Origin: Pyropia yezoensis
Lineage: Eukaryota > Rhodophyta > Bangiophyceae > Bangiales > Bangiaceae
NCBI GenBank assembly: GCA_009829735.1
Contig: CM020620.1
Span: 27,808,951-27,872,950, forward strand
Reading direction: 5' to 3'
DNA: 64,000 nucleotides
The notes beneath the pieces are model-generated. The model was not told where the DNA came from, made no database searches, and saw nothing but the letters and a program-made list of their open reading frames with translations. Made by a program: the position numbers and the translations under genes. The stretch's first letter is position 1. The number at the start of each line of letters is the position of its first letter. This document shows positions 31,466 to 40,967 of this stretch, in pieces.

Positions 31466-34400
31466 TTACAGTAGGCGTCGTCGCCTCATGTAAGGCATGA
31501 GTAGTTGGCGGGGTATATTCGCCGCCTGTTCCCAGGTGGGTGAGTCGTATCCGACCCACATAACCTTGACGTACCAGGGTCCTGGTAGGTCCGGGTCGGT
31601 GTGTCCGACCACGCTCTCTACTTGGTATGGAATCCCATCCGGTCCCACCGGGTCATCTGACCGGTGGGTTGTAAGAGCTTCATGTAGCAACCCAGCCGGT
31701 ACCGGCTGAGGCTGTTCCGGCTTCGGAGCAGGTGTCACATCATTCATACTGATGCGTTGGATCTCCGTATCGGAGTGGAAGATAACAGAGTGGTCATCTC
31801 TGTGGAGGATCTGGTACGGTCCCTTGACCGGTTGCATAAGCTTGTTCCCTCGGAACTTCTGGTGTCTGATATAGACCCAGTCACCTGTTACCAGGGTTGC
31901 GTTGCGCACCCGTAGTCGGGCGTCGAAGTTCTTCTTATACCGAAGTTGTGTTCTGTCAAGGGCACCCTTGAGCTTAGGAATCATCCACGATAGCTTGGCC
32001 AACCAAGCTAGGTGGATGCGTTCGGCGGGTCGGCCCTTCGGTGTATCATACCGAGTGCACCTGCCGGGTGGCAGCGTCAGGTTACCGACGCCTAGTGGCA
32101 TGACCCACTCCAGCGGAGCAATGTTTGTGCTCCGATGTGGCCTGGCATTGTATGCCAGGGTGAGTACGGACAGAAGCCTGTCCCAAGTGTTCGTGTGCTC
32201 GGCCACGTAGCACTGTAGCATCTTTACGATGGTGCGGTTGAACCGCTCCACCTGCCCGTTGGACTGCGGGTGGTAGTCGGATGCCCGACGTGGTTCGATA
32301 CCAAACATGCCCAGGACCTTAGTGCAGAATGCCGACGTAAGGTTTGCTCCGTTATCGGAGAGGAGTTGCTTCATGACTCCGTATGCACTGATCCAGTGGT
32401 CAACCACTGCGTTCATAATCGTGTATGCCGTATCATTCGGGATGGCTGCCGCTCGTGACAGCTTGGTGAATCGGTCAGACATGACCAGGATGTACCTGTT
32501 CCCTTCTTCCGTTACCGGAAGTGGCCCGAGTATGTCGATAGCGACTTGCTCGTTGGGCCCATCGGGTGGGAATAGCTTCATGGCAGACGCCTGCCTATGT
32601 AGACTCATGCGGTTACGCGCACAGGGGTGGCATCCCCTTACGTGGTCGACCACGTCGACGGCCATTGCTGGCCAGTAGAAGAACCTTCGCATTGCTGCGA
32701 ACATACGTGAACCCCCCGGGTGTCCGGCTGTAGGGTTCTCATGTTCTCGTTCCATGACGGCTTGCCGTAAGGACACGGGAACCACGACTTGATGTCGTCC
32801 ATCGGCGGGTGCCCGCCGGTATATGAGTGTGTCTTCGTTCTCGGAGAAGATGCCGGCCGTACCGGCCAGGAGGTTAGCACGATGACGTCTACAGTCATCG
32901 TCGTTGGCCTGTGCCTCGCGGAAGTCCGCGAGGGTCAATGGGCACGCAAGGTGTGCCATGGTATGGTCAGCCATACCCTGGGTAGCATTACCCACCATGC
33001 ACACCGGTACTACCGGGATGTCCTCGTCCACCGGGCGGGTATCCCCGCTCGGGGTGTCGAGTCGAGACAACGCGTCTCCGAGGTGGTGGGTTGACCCAGC
33101 CTTATACACCGTGCGGTAGTCGTGCTCGGCCATCTTCAGCCTCCATCGGGCTAGCCTCCCATGGCTATCGGAATCCTTGTCACCAAGGTTGAGGAGCCAT
33201 CGTAGGGGTTCGTGGTCGGACCTCACGATGAACCTGGAGCCCTCCAAGTATGGACGGAGCAGTTGCACTGCCCATATAACTCCGAGGCATTCACGCTCGG
33301 TGGCACTATAGTTCCGCTCAGCCGGGTTGAGTGTCCGGCTGAAGTACCCTACCGGACGTAGGTCCGGGATAACGTTATCGGTACCGATCAACGTCTCTCC
33401 CTGTAACAGGGTGCATCCCACTTGTGTATCACACGCATCGACATCGATGACGAAGGTACCCCGTCTATGCGGTAACGCAAGGACGGGTGGGGCTAGTAGG
33501 GCTCGCTTCAGCGACTCGAATGCCTCCTCTTCGCTAGGCGAAGGGGGTTGGAGTACCTTGGGTAAGGTACTGCTCGTAAGAACCGTTAACGGTTTAGCTA
33601 TCCGAGCGAAGTCCTTGACGAACCGTCGGTATACATTGCACATTCCCAGGAAGCTCTTGAGCTGCGTCTGGGTGTTAGGGAACCGGGCATCCCGGAGTGC
33701 CCGGGTATTGGCTTCGAGTACCCCTAGTTTACCAGGGGTTATCTGGTGGCCCAGATATTCGACCGTCTGTTGGAAGAAGGCGCACTTCTTCAGACGCAGG
33801 GTTACCCCGGCGTTCCTCAAGAGGGTGAGTACCTCGTCAACATGTTGTACATGGTCATCCATGTTACGCGAGAAGACGATGACGTCATCGAGGTACACTA
33901 GGCAGTTACGCCACTTCACCCCAGACAGTATGATGTCGATAGCCCGCTGGAATGTAGCGAAGGCGTTGGACAATCCGAAGGGCATCCTTAGGAACTCGTA
34001 CACTCCACTGTGACAGACGAATGCCGTCTTGGGGATATCCTCGTCCGCCACCGGGATCTGCCAGTATCCGGCATTGCAGTCGATGGTGGTAAACACCGTA
34101 GCCTCCCCCAGGGAGTCGATGCATTCATCCATCCTTGGTAAAGGGTATGAGTCCTTCTTGGTAACCAAGTTGAGGCGTCGATAATCGATGCAAAACCGAG
34201 GGGTTTGATCCTTCTTCGGCACAATAACGACTGGGGCACCCCATTCCGACATCGAAGGTCGGATCACCTTAGCTTCACTCATCCTCTTCACTTCTCCATC
34301 AACGATCTCTCGTTGCATAGGTCCCGCTCGGTGCGGTTGTGAGCGGGCGGGTCGTGCGCCTGGTACCAGGTCTATACGATGTTGGGTTGCCCCAATGGTC

Positions 34401-35632
34401 CCCAAGGCCCCGCCTGTCCACATAACGTCATGCTTTCTTAGCATCCGTCGTACCCCTTCGGCTACCGAAGGGGGAAGGTGGTCGAGGTCAGCCTCGGCCA
34501 GTGCCTTCAAGGCCTCTTGGTCCTTTGGCGGCAGGTCCGCCGGAGCCGCCGATGGGTTAGGCTTCCCGTCATCGGGTTGCTGTCGCTCGGTGGTCTCGGC
34601 GACCGCCAGTACTTCAAGTGGTTCCACTTGACCTTCCTTATCAGGGGTAAGGATATCTCCTTCGTAGAGTTCGGCAATCCCGAGGATAGTTCCCTTCGGG
34701 AGGGTGACTGCCTTACGGCGATAGTTCGCCATCACTAGGAGGGACGACCCTCCTGCTGGGAGGTCTATGAGACCGTTGGCCATGGTCAACCCATGGCGCT
34801 TGTACGTCCGTAGGTTGGACTGGACTCTGCAGATGCCTGCGAGGTCGCAGTTAACCGGGAGGACTGTCTCTGACAACGGCTCAAAGCGAGTTCGCTTGGC
34901 CAACCGAAGTGTTTTCGGCTCGACGCTTGCGTACACCTCAGCCACGTTAACGTGGCTTCCTTGTAGCGTCAGGTCCCTGACGATAGCCGTGTGTCCTCGC
35001 TTCGTCCCGTCGGCTTCTTGAAGCTCGACGGTCCTCCGGCCTGGCCGGATTGCATCAACGTGAACGTTGATGAAGGTGCACCCCAGTATGCAGGGCACCG
35101 ATAGCGTTTCACATACCAGGAAGTCAACTTCCGTGGTGAGATCCCCGATGGTAACCTGCAGCGACATCGCTGCGGTCGTACGAATGAGTCGACCATTCGC
35201 GTCCTTGATGGTGGGTCCCCGAGTCACTCTGACTCGTGGAAGCCACTTGTCCGGGAGGGTATCCTTCCGGATAAGGTTGGGTCCAGCCCCTGTGTCCAGT
35301 ACAGGGTAGTACGATCGTGTCGACTGGGGGTCAACCCCCAGTGTGGCTGATACCTTGAAGTTCTCCAAGGTAAACAACACATGTCCTACACCGATATCCG
35401 GTGTAGCTCGAGCATCCTGAACAGGGCCCTTGTCTGGTTCAACGTGACGGGGCTTCCCGTCCTCTCCTCCCAACCTTGGAGGTTGGTCATCAATCCCCTG
35501 ACGCCGTGTCGTCGGGGCCGGAAGGTGTACCCGGGGGTTGATGCGGCGTCGGCTCAACCGCGCTCTCCGTGGGGCTTTCCCCGCGGTACTCCGGGGTGGC
35601 TTGCTTGGGTGACCCCAGCGCCCCCCGGTCAT
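31466..35632 (-). CDS. pol: Element C pol: protease, RT, RNase H, integrase, chromodomain
   Basis: This intact 1388-residue Gypsy polyprotein (ATG 35632, TAA at 31466) has protease VLDTGAGPNLI (residues 111-121), RT with YLDDVIVFS (~580) and RNase H DVDACDTQVG. The integrase finger HENPTAGHPG...CHPCARNR and catalytic AIDILGPLP (~1029), SDNGANL (~1092) and NGQVERFN (~1128) follow. The last ~50 residues form a chromodomain-like module (YVKVMWVGYDSPTWEQAANIP). It is related to B pol throughout RT and integrase. The frame continues upstream of the ATG into gag through the GGGAAAC heptamer. The sequence is unusually full of short inverted repeats. Confidence 0.95.
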   Translation of the reverse strand: MTGGRWGHPSKPPRSTAGKAPRRARLSRRRINPRVHLPAPTTRRQGIDDQPPRLGGEDGKPRHVEPDKGPVQDARATPDIGVGHVLFTLENFKVSATLGVDPQSTRSYYPVLDTGAGPNLIRKDTLPDKWLPRVRVTRGPTIKDANGRLIRTTAAMSLQVTIGDLTTEVDFLVCETLSVPCILGCTFINVHVDAIRPGRRTVELQEADGTKRGHTAIVRDLTLQGSHVNVAEVYASVEPKTLRLAKRTRFEPLSETVLPVNCDLAGICRVQSNLRTYKRHGLTMANGLIDLPAGGSSLLVMANYRRKAVTLPKGTILGIAELYEGDILTPDKEGQVEPLEVLAVAETTERQQPDDGKPNPSAAPADLPPKDQEALKALAEADLDHLPPSVAEGVRRMLRKHDVMWTGGALGTIGATQHRIDLVPGARPARSQPHRAGPMQREIVDGEVKRMSEAKVIRPSMSEWGAPVVIVPKKDQTPRFCIDYRRLNLVTKKDSYPLPRMDECIDSLGEATVFTTIDCNAGYWQIPVADEDIPKTAFVCHSGVYEFLRMPFGLSNAFATFQRAIDIILSGVKWRNCLVYLDDVIVFSRNMDDHVQHVDEVLTLLRNAGVTLRLKKCAFFQQTVEYLGHQITPGKLGVLEANTRALRDARFPNTQTQLKSFLGMCNVYRRFVKDFARIAKPLTVLTSSTLPKVLQPPSPSEEEAFESLKRALLAPPVLALPHRRGTFVIDVDACDTQVGCTLLQGETLIGTDNVIPDLRPVGYFSRTLNPAERNYSATERECLGVIWAVQLLRPYLEGSRFIVRSDHEPLRWLLNLGDKDSDSHGRLARWRLKMAEHDYRTVYKAGSTHHLGDALSRLDTPSGDTRPVDEDIPVVPVCMVGNATQGMADHTMAHLACPLTLADFREAQANDDDCRRHRANLLAGTAGIFSENEDTLIYRRAPADGRHQVVVPVSLRQAVMEREHENPTAGHPGGSRMFAAMRRFFYWPAMAVDVVDHVRGCHPCARNRMSLHRQASAMKLFPPDGPNEQVAIDILGPLPVTEEGNRYILVMSDRFTKLSRAAAIPNDTAYTIMNAVVDHWISAYGVMKQLLSDNGANLTSAFCTKVLGMFGIEPRRASDYHPQSNGQVERFNRTIVKMLQCYVAEHTNTWDRLLSVLTLAYNARPHRSTNIAPLEWVMPLGVGNLTLPPGRCTRYDTPKGRPAERIHLAWLAKLSWMIPKLKGALDRTQLRYKKNFDARLRVRNATLVTGDWVYIRHQKFRGNKLMQPVKGPYQILHRDDHSVIFHSDTEIQRISMNDVTPAPKPEQPQPVPAGLLHEALTTHRSDDPVGPDGIPYQVESVVGHTDPDLPGPWYVKVMWVGYDSPTWEQAANIPRQLLMPYMRRRRLL

Positions 35633-35640
35633 CCTTCCTC

Positions 35641-37824
35641 TTACTCGTTTCCCGCCCTTGGTAGGGTGCTGTCCGCCGGGACATCCGGCTGAGGAGGTGC
35701 CCCCTCGACGGCCAGTACTCCACCTGGAGCTGGCTGCCTACCCGGTGCGGGTCCGGGTGCTCGGGGGGGATACCCCCCGGTGGATGCCTTGCGTTGCGCC
35801 GCTGCCCGCCGAGACTCCTCGGGGATGAGTGGGCAGGAAGACACCCAGTGCTGGGGATCCCCACACAACATACATCCGGACGTGCCGGTCCCCCCTTGAG
35901 GTCGCATCGGGGTAGCCCCGTAGCTACGGTTGCCTCCCTCGGGCGCCCGAGTGCCTGCTCCCTGGTAGGCCTTGGGTCCTTGGGTCAACCGGAACATGGA
36001 CTCCCCCAACCGGTTGGGTCGGCCCGCAATCTGCGGGGGTGCCTCCGTGCGCACCGCCCATGTTGGCAAGGGTTGGTGAGGGTTACCCGTCACCGGGGAG
36101 TACCCCGTAGTCCGCACATACGGGACGCGCCGTCCCGTTCCTTCGTTGACCTGGAACTGGGTTCCAGCCGGGGCGATGTACGCTACCGTACCATGTTCAT
36201 CAATCACCGGCGTCGCCGGTAGCAACAGGTGGCCCTGTTGGTCGACTAGAGGGTCACCCTCACCAATAGGGGTATGTTCGGTCGCCACCAGTACTGGTGC
36301 AGCCTTACGTTCCACCTTCTCTTGCCTCGGTACCGGGGTAAGACTGGGCTTGCCTCCCTCACCCTTGGGCTTCGGGGCCAAGGCACACTCCGGGTGTAGA
36401 ACCCGGTAGGCGTCCCCTAGGGACTTGCACATATGCATCAGTCGACTGAAGTTCGTCCGTGCCGTGTTGGCGCCCCGTGCGGATACCCGCACGTAGTTGG
36501 GTACTCCTGCGAACAGGATGGCCCGTAGCTCCCCTTCTCCGAGGAGCTTCCCCAGCTCGTAGTCGAGCTCTTGGATCCGGCGTCCAAACATCTCCTCATC
36601 CTCCCAGGACTGGGCGGTGGCAGTGCGAAGGGCCCGATAGTGGTCCTCGCACTTGTCCTCACTGAGGTAGCTGCTCAGCAGCTCCTTCAATATCCCACGG
36701 TAATCCATGGGGGTGGCCGCGACCCTCATTCCCGGCATCGGGGATGCCTGGCGAAGAATGCCTCGCACCCGTTCATCAACAAAGAACGGGAGGATCTCCA
36801 AGGCCAGCCCCTCGTTAACGAGCGCCTTGTCTGCGGCTGCCTTGAAGCTAGTCAAGAAGCCGATGACTGCCAACGGGCGTCCGTTCGGCCCCCCGAACAT
36901 AGGGACTCCCTTCATAAGGGTCTGCATAGAGCGGATCGCCCGATGCGACGTATTACGCATCGATTCCGATACGGTGGTAGAGCGGTCCTCCAAACGATAA
37001 CGTTCCGGAGTAAGAACCGACCGGAAGACCTCGTTGATGATCTCCGTGTCAGCGTCCTGGATATCCAGTCGCTTAGCCAGTTGATGAGCGAACTCATCGG
37101 ACTCCATCCGCTTCAGTAGGCTCGCAGTTACCTGCGCGGTCATAGCTTCCACCACTGAAGATGGTACTTCAGGCGTCGGCACCTCGGGAACCCGAGTTGC
37201 CGGGCCTCCTTCGTCGTGGGGGTACTGCGAGAGGGTACCCCCTCCCCCAATAACCGACTCTCCCCCGGCGTACGTATCTGCCGGGTCGTGTCCGCGGAGT
37301 CCGCTTCGGGTGCTCCGAGCGTATCGCTCCGTGTGACTCCGTTCCAACTCTGCCGACGAGTCGGACCCATACCCCATTGTGTCCGGGGGTTGTCCAGGAG
37401 TAGCAACCCCGGGATTGACCCTGGTGGACTCCGAAAGTAGTCCGGCCGGTTCGAACCGTACCGGTGTGGGAGGAACACGACGGGGTCCCGTCGTGTGCCG
37501 TGTTGACATCAACACAGCCATTGCGTCCTCCGTCCGATCTTGACGGGCGTCGAGCCCGGAAAACCGGGCCTCGATGCGGGCCAATGATGCCATCAGGGAA
37601 TCCCCTGGTGAAGGAGGCGGCGGAGTGAGGTCGGTCGACGACAGTTGAGGCGGGCCCCCGCCTCCTGCCGTCCGAGCCGTGCCAAACGTCGATCCGGCAC
37701 CGGAAAGCATTGGCGTCTCAATGTTATCGATCGGGTTCCCGATCCCGGTTCCCGTAGTCACCTCCGGAGTCGGCGTCGACGCCGATCCGTCATCTTGAAC
37801 GTTCCCCGTCTCTTGGGTAGACAT
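35641..37824 (-). CDS. gag: Element C gag
   Basis: ATG 37824 (MSTQETGNVQDDG) opens 727 codons to TAA 35641-35643. The N-terminal third is low-complexity. The capsid-like part includes RSMQTLMKGVPMFGGPNGRPL and HYRALRTATAQSWEDEE. The C-terminal CCHC knuckle is CMLCGDPQHWVSSC (~653). It ends in AGNE, as B gag does, because both endings encode the frameshift heptamer. Next downstream is pol in the -1 frame. Confidence 0.9.
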   Translation of the reverse strand: MSTQETGNVQDDGSASTPTPEVTTGTGIGNPIDNIETPMLSGAGSTFGTARTAGGGGPPQLSSTDLTPPPPSPGDSLMASLARIEARFSGLDARQDRTEDAMAVLMSTRHTTGPRRVPPTPVRFEPAGLLSESTRVNPGVATPGQPPDTMGYGSDSSAELERSHTERYARSTRSGLRGHDPADTYAGGESVIGGGGTLSQYPHDEGGPATRVPEVPTPEVPSSVVEAMTAQVTASLLKRMESDEFAHQLAKRLDIQDADTEIINEVFRSVLTPERYRLEDRSTTVSESMRNTSHRAIRSMQTLMKGVPMFGGPNGRPLAVIGFLTSFKAAADKALVNEGLALEILPFFVDERVRGILRQASPMPGMRVAATPMDYRGILKELLSSYLSEDKCEDHYRALRTATAQSWEDEEMFGRRIQELDYELGKLLGEGELRAILFAGVPNYVRVSARGANTARTNFSRLMHMCKSLGDAYRVLHPECALAPKPKGEGGKPSLTPVPRQEKVERKAAPVLVATEHTPIGEGDPLVDQQGHLLLPATPVIDEHGTVAYIAPAGTQFQVNEGTGRRVPYVRTTGYSPVTGNPHQPLPTWAVRTEAPPQIAGRPNRLGESMFRLTQGPKAYQGAGTRAPEGGNRSYGATPMRPQGGTGTSGCMLCGDPQHWVSSCPLIPEESRRAAAQRKASTGGYPPRAPGPAPGRQPAPGGVLAVEGAPPQPDVPADSTLPRAGNE
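35647..35653 (-). promoter_or_regulatory. -1 frameshift heptamer GGGAAAC (element C)
   Basis: The gag codons read GCG GGA AAC GAG TAA. Slipping -1 gives GGG AAA CGA GTA AGA, which stays open into pol. The heptamer and the 3-nt spacing to the stop are the same as in element B. Downstream, TGACC and GGTCA arms could form a weak hairpin. Confidence 0.65.
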
Positions 37825-38049
37825 AGTCACAATCAGTCAACCGACGCAACGACCACCACGAATAAGAGAGCGAGGGGGTAGATTGGGGAGAGTAACAGTA
37901 GGTCACAGTCACAGGTAAAAGCTCAACACAATCGATCAGGTCGCAACACCACGAGTACAAGAAAAGGACCGGATCCCTATCCGTGTGCCAGGGCCGAAGA
38001 CGGCGTCACCACAAGGGTGACGGAAACCCGTCCCCTGCTGCTCCACCAA
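37825..38049 (-). other. Element C 5' leader with primer-binding site
   Basis: The leader of ~225 bp ends at the LTR with minus-strand T then TGGTGGAGCAGCAGGGGAC (38048-38030), the same candidate tRNA site as in element B. No gene is seen. Confidence 0.6.
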
Positions 38050-38412
38050 TGTAGCACAATAGGAATCCGTCGCACGTCCACTCTCAGGGAACACTCACCA
38101 AGGGGGATCGGCACCAACGTCACCGGGAGGCCAAGGTTGCTGTCCTTGGAGCGCAAGCCACGGGACCAAGATGGGAGCCCAAATGGGAGGGGTTTGTTGT
38201 TCTGCCTTGGCCGGCGGTGGATTCGCCACTGGCCCCCTCGTTATAAACCCTCGGAGACACTACTAACTACCCTCCACCCCAAGATGCAAGTCCCTCTGGT
38301 CATACGTAACTTATAGATACCGTGACCAGTACGGACTCTCAAATTGAAAGTTAAGGATTAGAAGTAGCCCCCCTAATATTAGGGTCACAATACGGCCAAC
38401 CATATTGCTACA
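38050..38412 (-). repeat. Element C 5' LTR
   Basis: The 363-bp LTR has terminal inverted repeats TGTAGCA/TGCTACA. The base after it (38413) resumes B' pol, so GTATC at 38413-38417 should be the target duplication. The partner LTR lies outside the visible sequence. Confidence 0.9.
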
Positions 38413-40967
38413 GTATCCCTCTGCGACTTGCAGAAGGGATCCTCGGCCTGGGCCTTCACCACCTCGTCCAGGGACAGGGGCAAGTACTTCTTGTTCCCTG
38501 GCGCCTCGGGGTTCAACACCTGACCCGAGCGCGTGACTACCCCCCCGATGGGGATGTCCTCATCGACTGGGTTAGTGTCCAGCCCCTCGGTAGGAACCCG
38601 AGAAAGGCCGTCGGCAAGGGCATGTTGCCTGCCAGGTCGGTACTCAATATCAAAGTTGAAGGGTGCCAGTCGCACCCTCCACCGGTTGAGACGAGTGTTC
38701 GTACAGTCCGTCTTAAAGATGAACTGCAACGCGCGGTGGTCACAGCGGATGAGGAGCTTCTCACCGTCTAGGTAGTGACGAAGTGACGTCACCGCCCGCA
38801 CCACTGCGAGTCCTTCCAACTCGGTGACTCCGTAGTTCTTCTCGGCCGAGTTCAGCCCCTTGCTGAAGTATCCCACAGGCAAGTACTCCTTGTCCGGCTG
38901 CTGCTGAAGCAACGCACAACCAAGTTGGTCGTAGCTAGCGTCCACATCCAGGATGTAGTGGCCTCCCAACCTGGGAATAGCCAGGATAGGGGGCTTCAGC
39001 AGAAGGTCCCGAAGAGTTTCAAAGGATTCCTGCTCCACCCGACTTGGGGGAGGCAGGTTCTTCGGTAGCGATAAGCTCACTAACTCATTCAACGGCTTCG
39101 CCACCTTGGCGAAGCCCTTGGTGAAACGTCGGTACACGTTACACATCCCGAGGAAGCTCCTCATCTGGGTCTGGGTCCGGGGGTACTGAGCCTTACGGAT
39201 GGCCCTCAAGTTCTTCTCGTTGACACTGAGACGCCCCGGACGGACAACATGTCCCAAGTATTCCACCTCTTGAGTGAAGAGGTGGCACTAACTCGCCTTC
39301 AGTGACACACCGGCGTCAGCCAGTAGCTTGAACACCTGGCCAAGATGGCCAATGCGTTCCTCCGGACTTCGGGAGAACACAATGATGTCGTCTAGGTACA
39401 CGAGACAGATCTGCCACCGTACTCCGGCCAGAATCATGTCCATGGCGCGCTGGAAAGTTGCCGGCGCGTTACACAGGCCAAACGGTAGACGCTTGCACTG
39501 GTAGGTACCACAGTGACAGGTAAAGGTAGTTTTATGCCTGTCCTCCGGGACAATGGGAATTTGCCAGTACCCCGCGTTACAGTCCAGGGTAGAGAACACG
39601 TTCGCCTCCCCCAGAGAGTCCAGACAGTCGTCCATCCTAGGTAGGGGATAACTGTCCTTCACCGTGCTCTCGTTGAGCTTACGGTAGTCGATACAGAACC
39701 GGGGGGTCCCATCAACTTTGGGGACGATAACCACCGGACTCGCCCACTCGGCGTTACTGGCCTCGATCACATCGAGGGCCTCCATGCGAGCAACTTGCTC
39801 CTTAACGAGGGCCCTTGAACGGGGTCCTCCCCTATACGGTTGTTGGCGTATAGGGGGTGCACCGGGCTTCAACTCGATCCGGTGTTGGGTAGCTCTCATG
39901 AGTCCCAATTGACCATCCCACAACTTGTGGTATTGGTCCAAGAGGCGTTCAACTTGAACCCTCAACCTGGGTGGAACACCCTCCATGTTCACATGGGGCC
40001 GAGGAGAGGTGGCCGACTTGGCTTGATGCTTCTTCTTTCCGGACTTCGGGTCGCTACTTGCGCCCGCGTTGGGGGTGACCGCTACTACCGGTCCCTCGTG
40101 TTGGTCGATATAGCCGAACTTGGCTCCCGACTTGAAGTACTTGGGCGACGAGCTCAGGTTCATCACCTGGATCCTCCACGCGACTCCGGCTTTGGAGTCC
40201 ATCGTGCCAAGGGCAACATGCACTTGGTGCTTGCGAGCAAGACGGGGGTAAGGGTGCACCAACCCGTTCCCCGTATAATCAGTTACAACATCAACGTGCG
40301 CCACCGAGTTGGGGGGCAACGTGGCTTTACGGGCTAGACGCAGGGTAGCAGTAAACCCTTCCATCACAGAGCAAACAGGCTTCGACTGTGAGACTGTCAC
40401 AGGAGCCACAGACTTTCCCTTACCAAGGATGGGGATAGTCTCCCTATTCATCAACTTGACCCAGTACTCAGGGCCACAAATCAAAGGCACTTGTGTTACG
40501 ACATAAGGGGTACCCAGAAGCGGGGGTACGGATATATTCTCAACTACACCATAGGTCACGTCGACCTCATGGGTCCCCAACCTAGTTGGTAGGGTCACGG
40601 CACCAACGATGGGAAGTACCCCACCATTGATATCGATCAGATGGTCAGCTTTAGACTTCCAGCGTTGGAGCTTCATCTCCTTTGGTAATAGCGACTTGCG
40701 TATCAAGGAGGCTCCTGACCCGGTATCAAGTACGATACGGGTACAGCATGCACGGCCGGGGGCAAGTTGCACCCGTCCAGCCACCTGGGAGTTCTCACCC
40801 GTCAGCATCGCGATGACCCGACGTGGGTTTACGTTCTTGGGGAGTCCTACCCGAGGTGGGCGGACTCCCTTAGGTCGCCGCAGTATCCGGCACGGTTGAT
40901 TCGTCCTCTTGACCCACTTGGCCGAGGCTGCCGTTGTGAGCTTCGGACGACCAGCTCCAACGGTCAT
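38413..40967 (-). pseudogene. pol: Element B' pol, truncated by element C, with a TAG
   Basis: This second B copy keeps protease (VLDTGSGASLI), RT (YLDDIIVFS) and RNase H (DVDASYDQLG). A TAG at 39288-39290 replaces the AAG lysine codon of B in KASKCHLF. The reading frame then continues to 38413, where the element C LTR begins in the linker before the integrase (FCKSQRDT). The integrase half of B' is not in the window. Confidence 0.92.
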
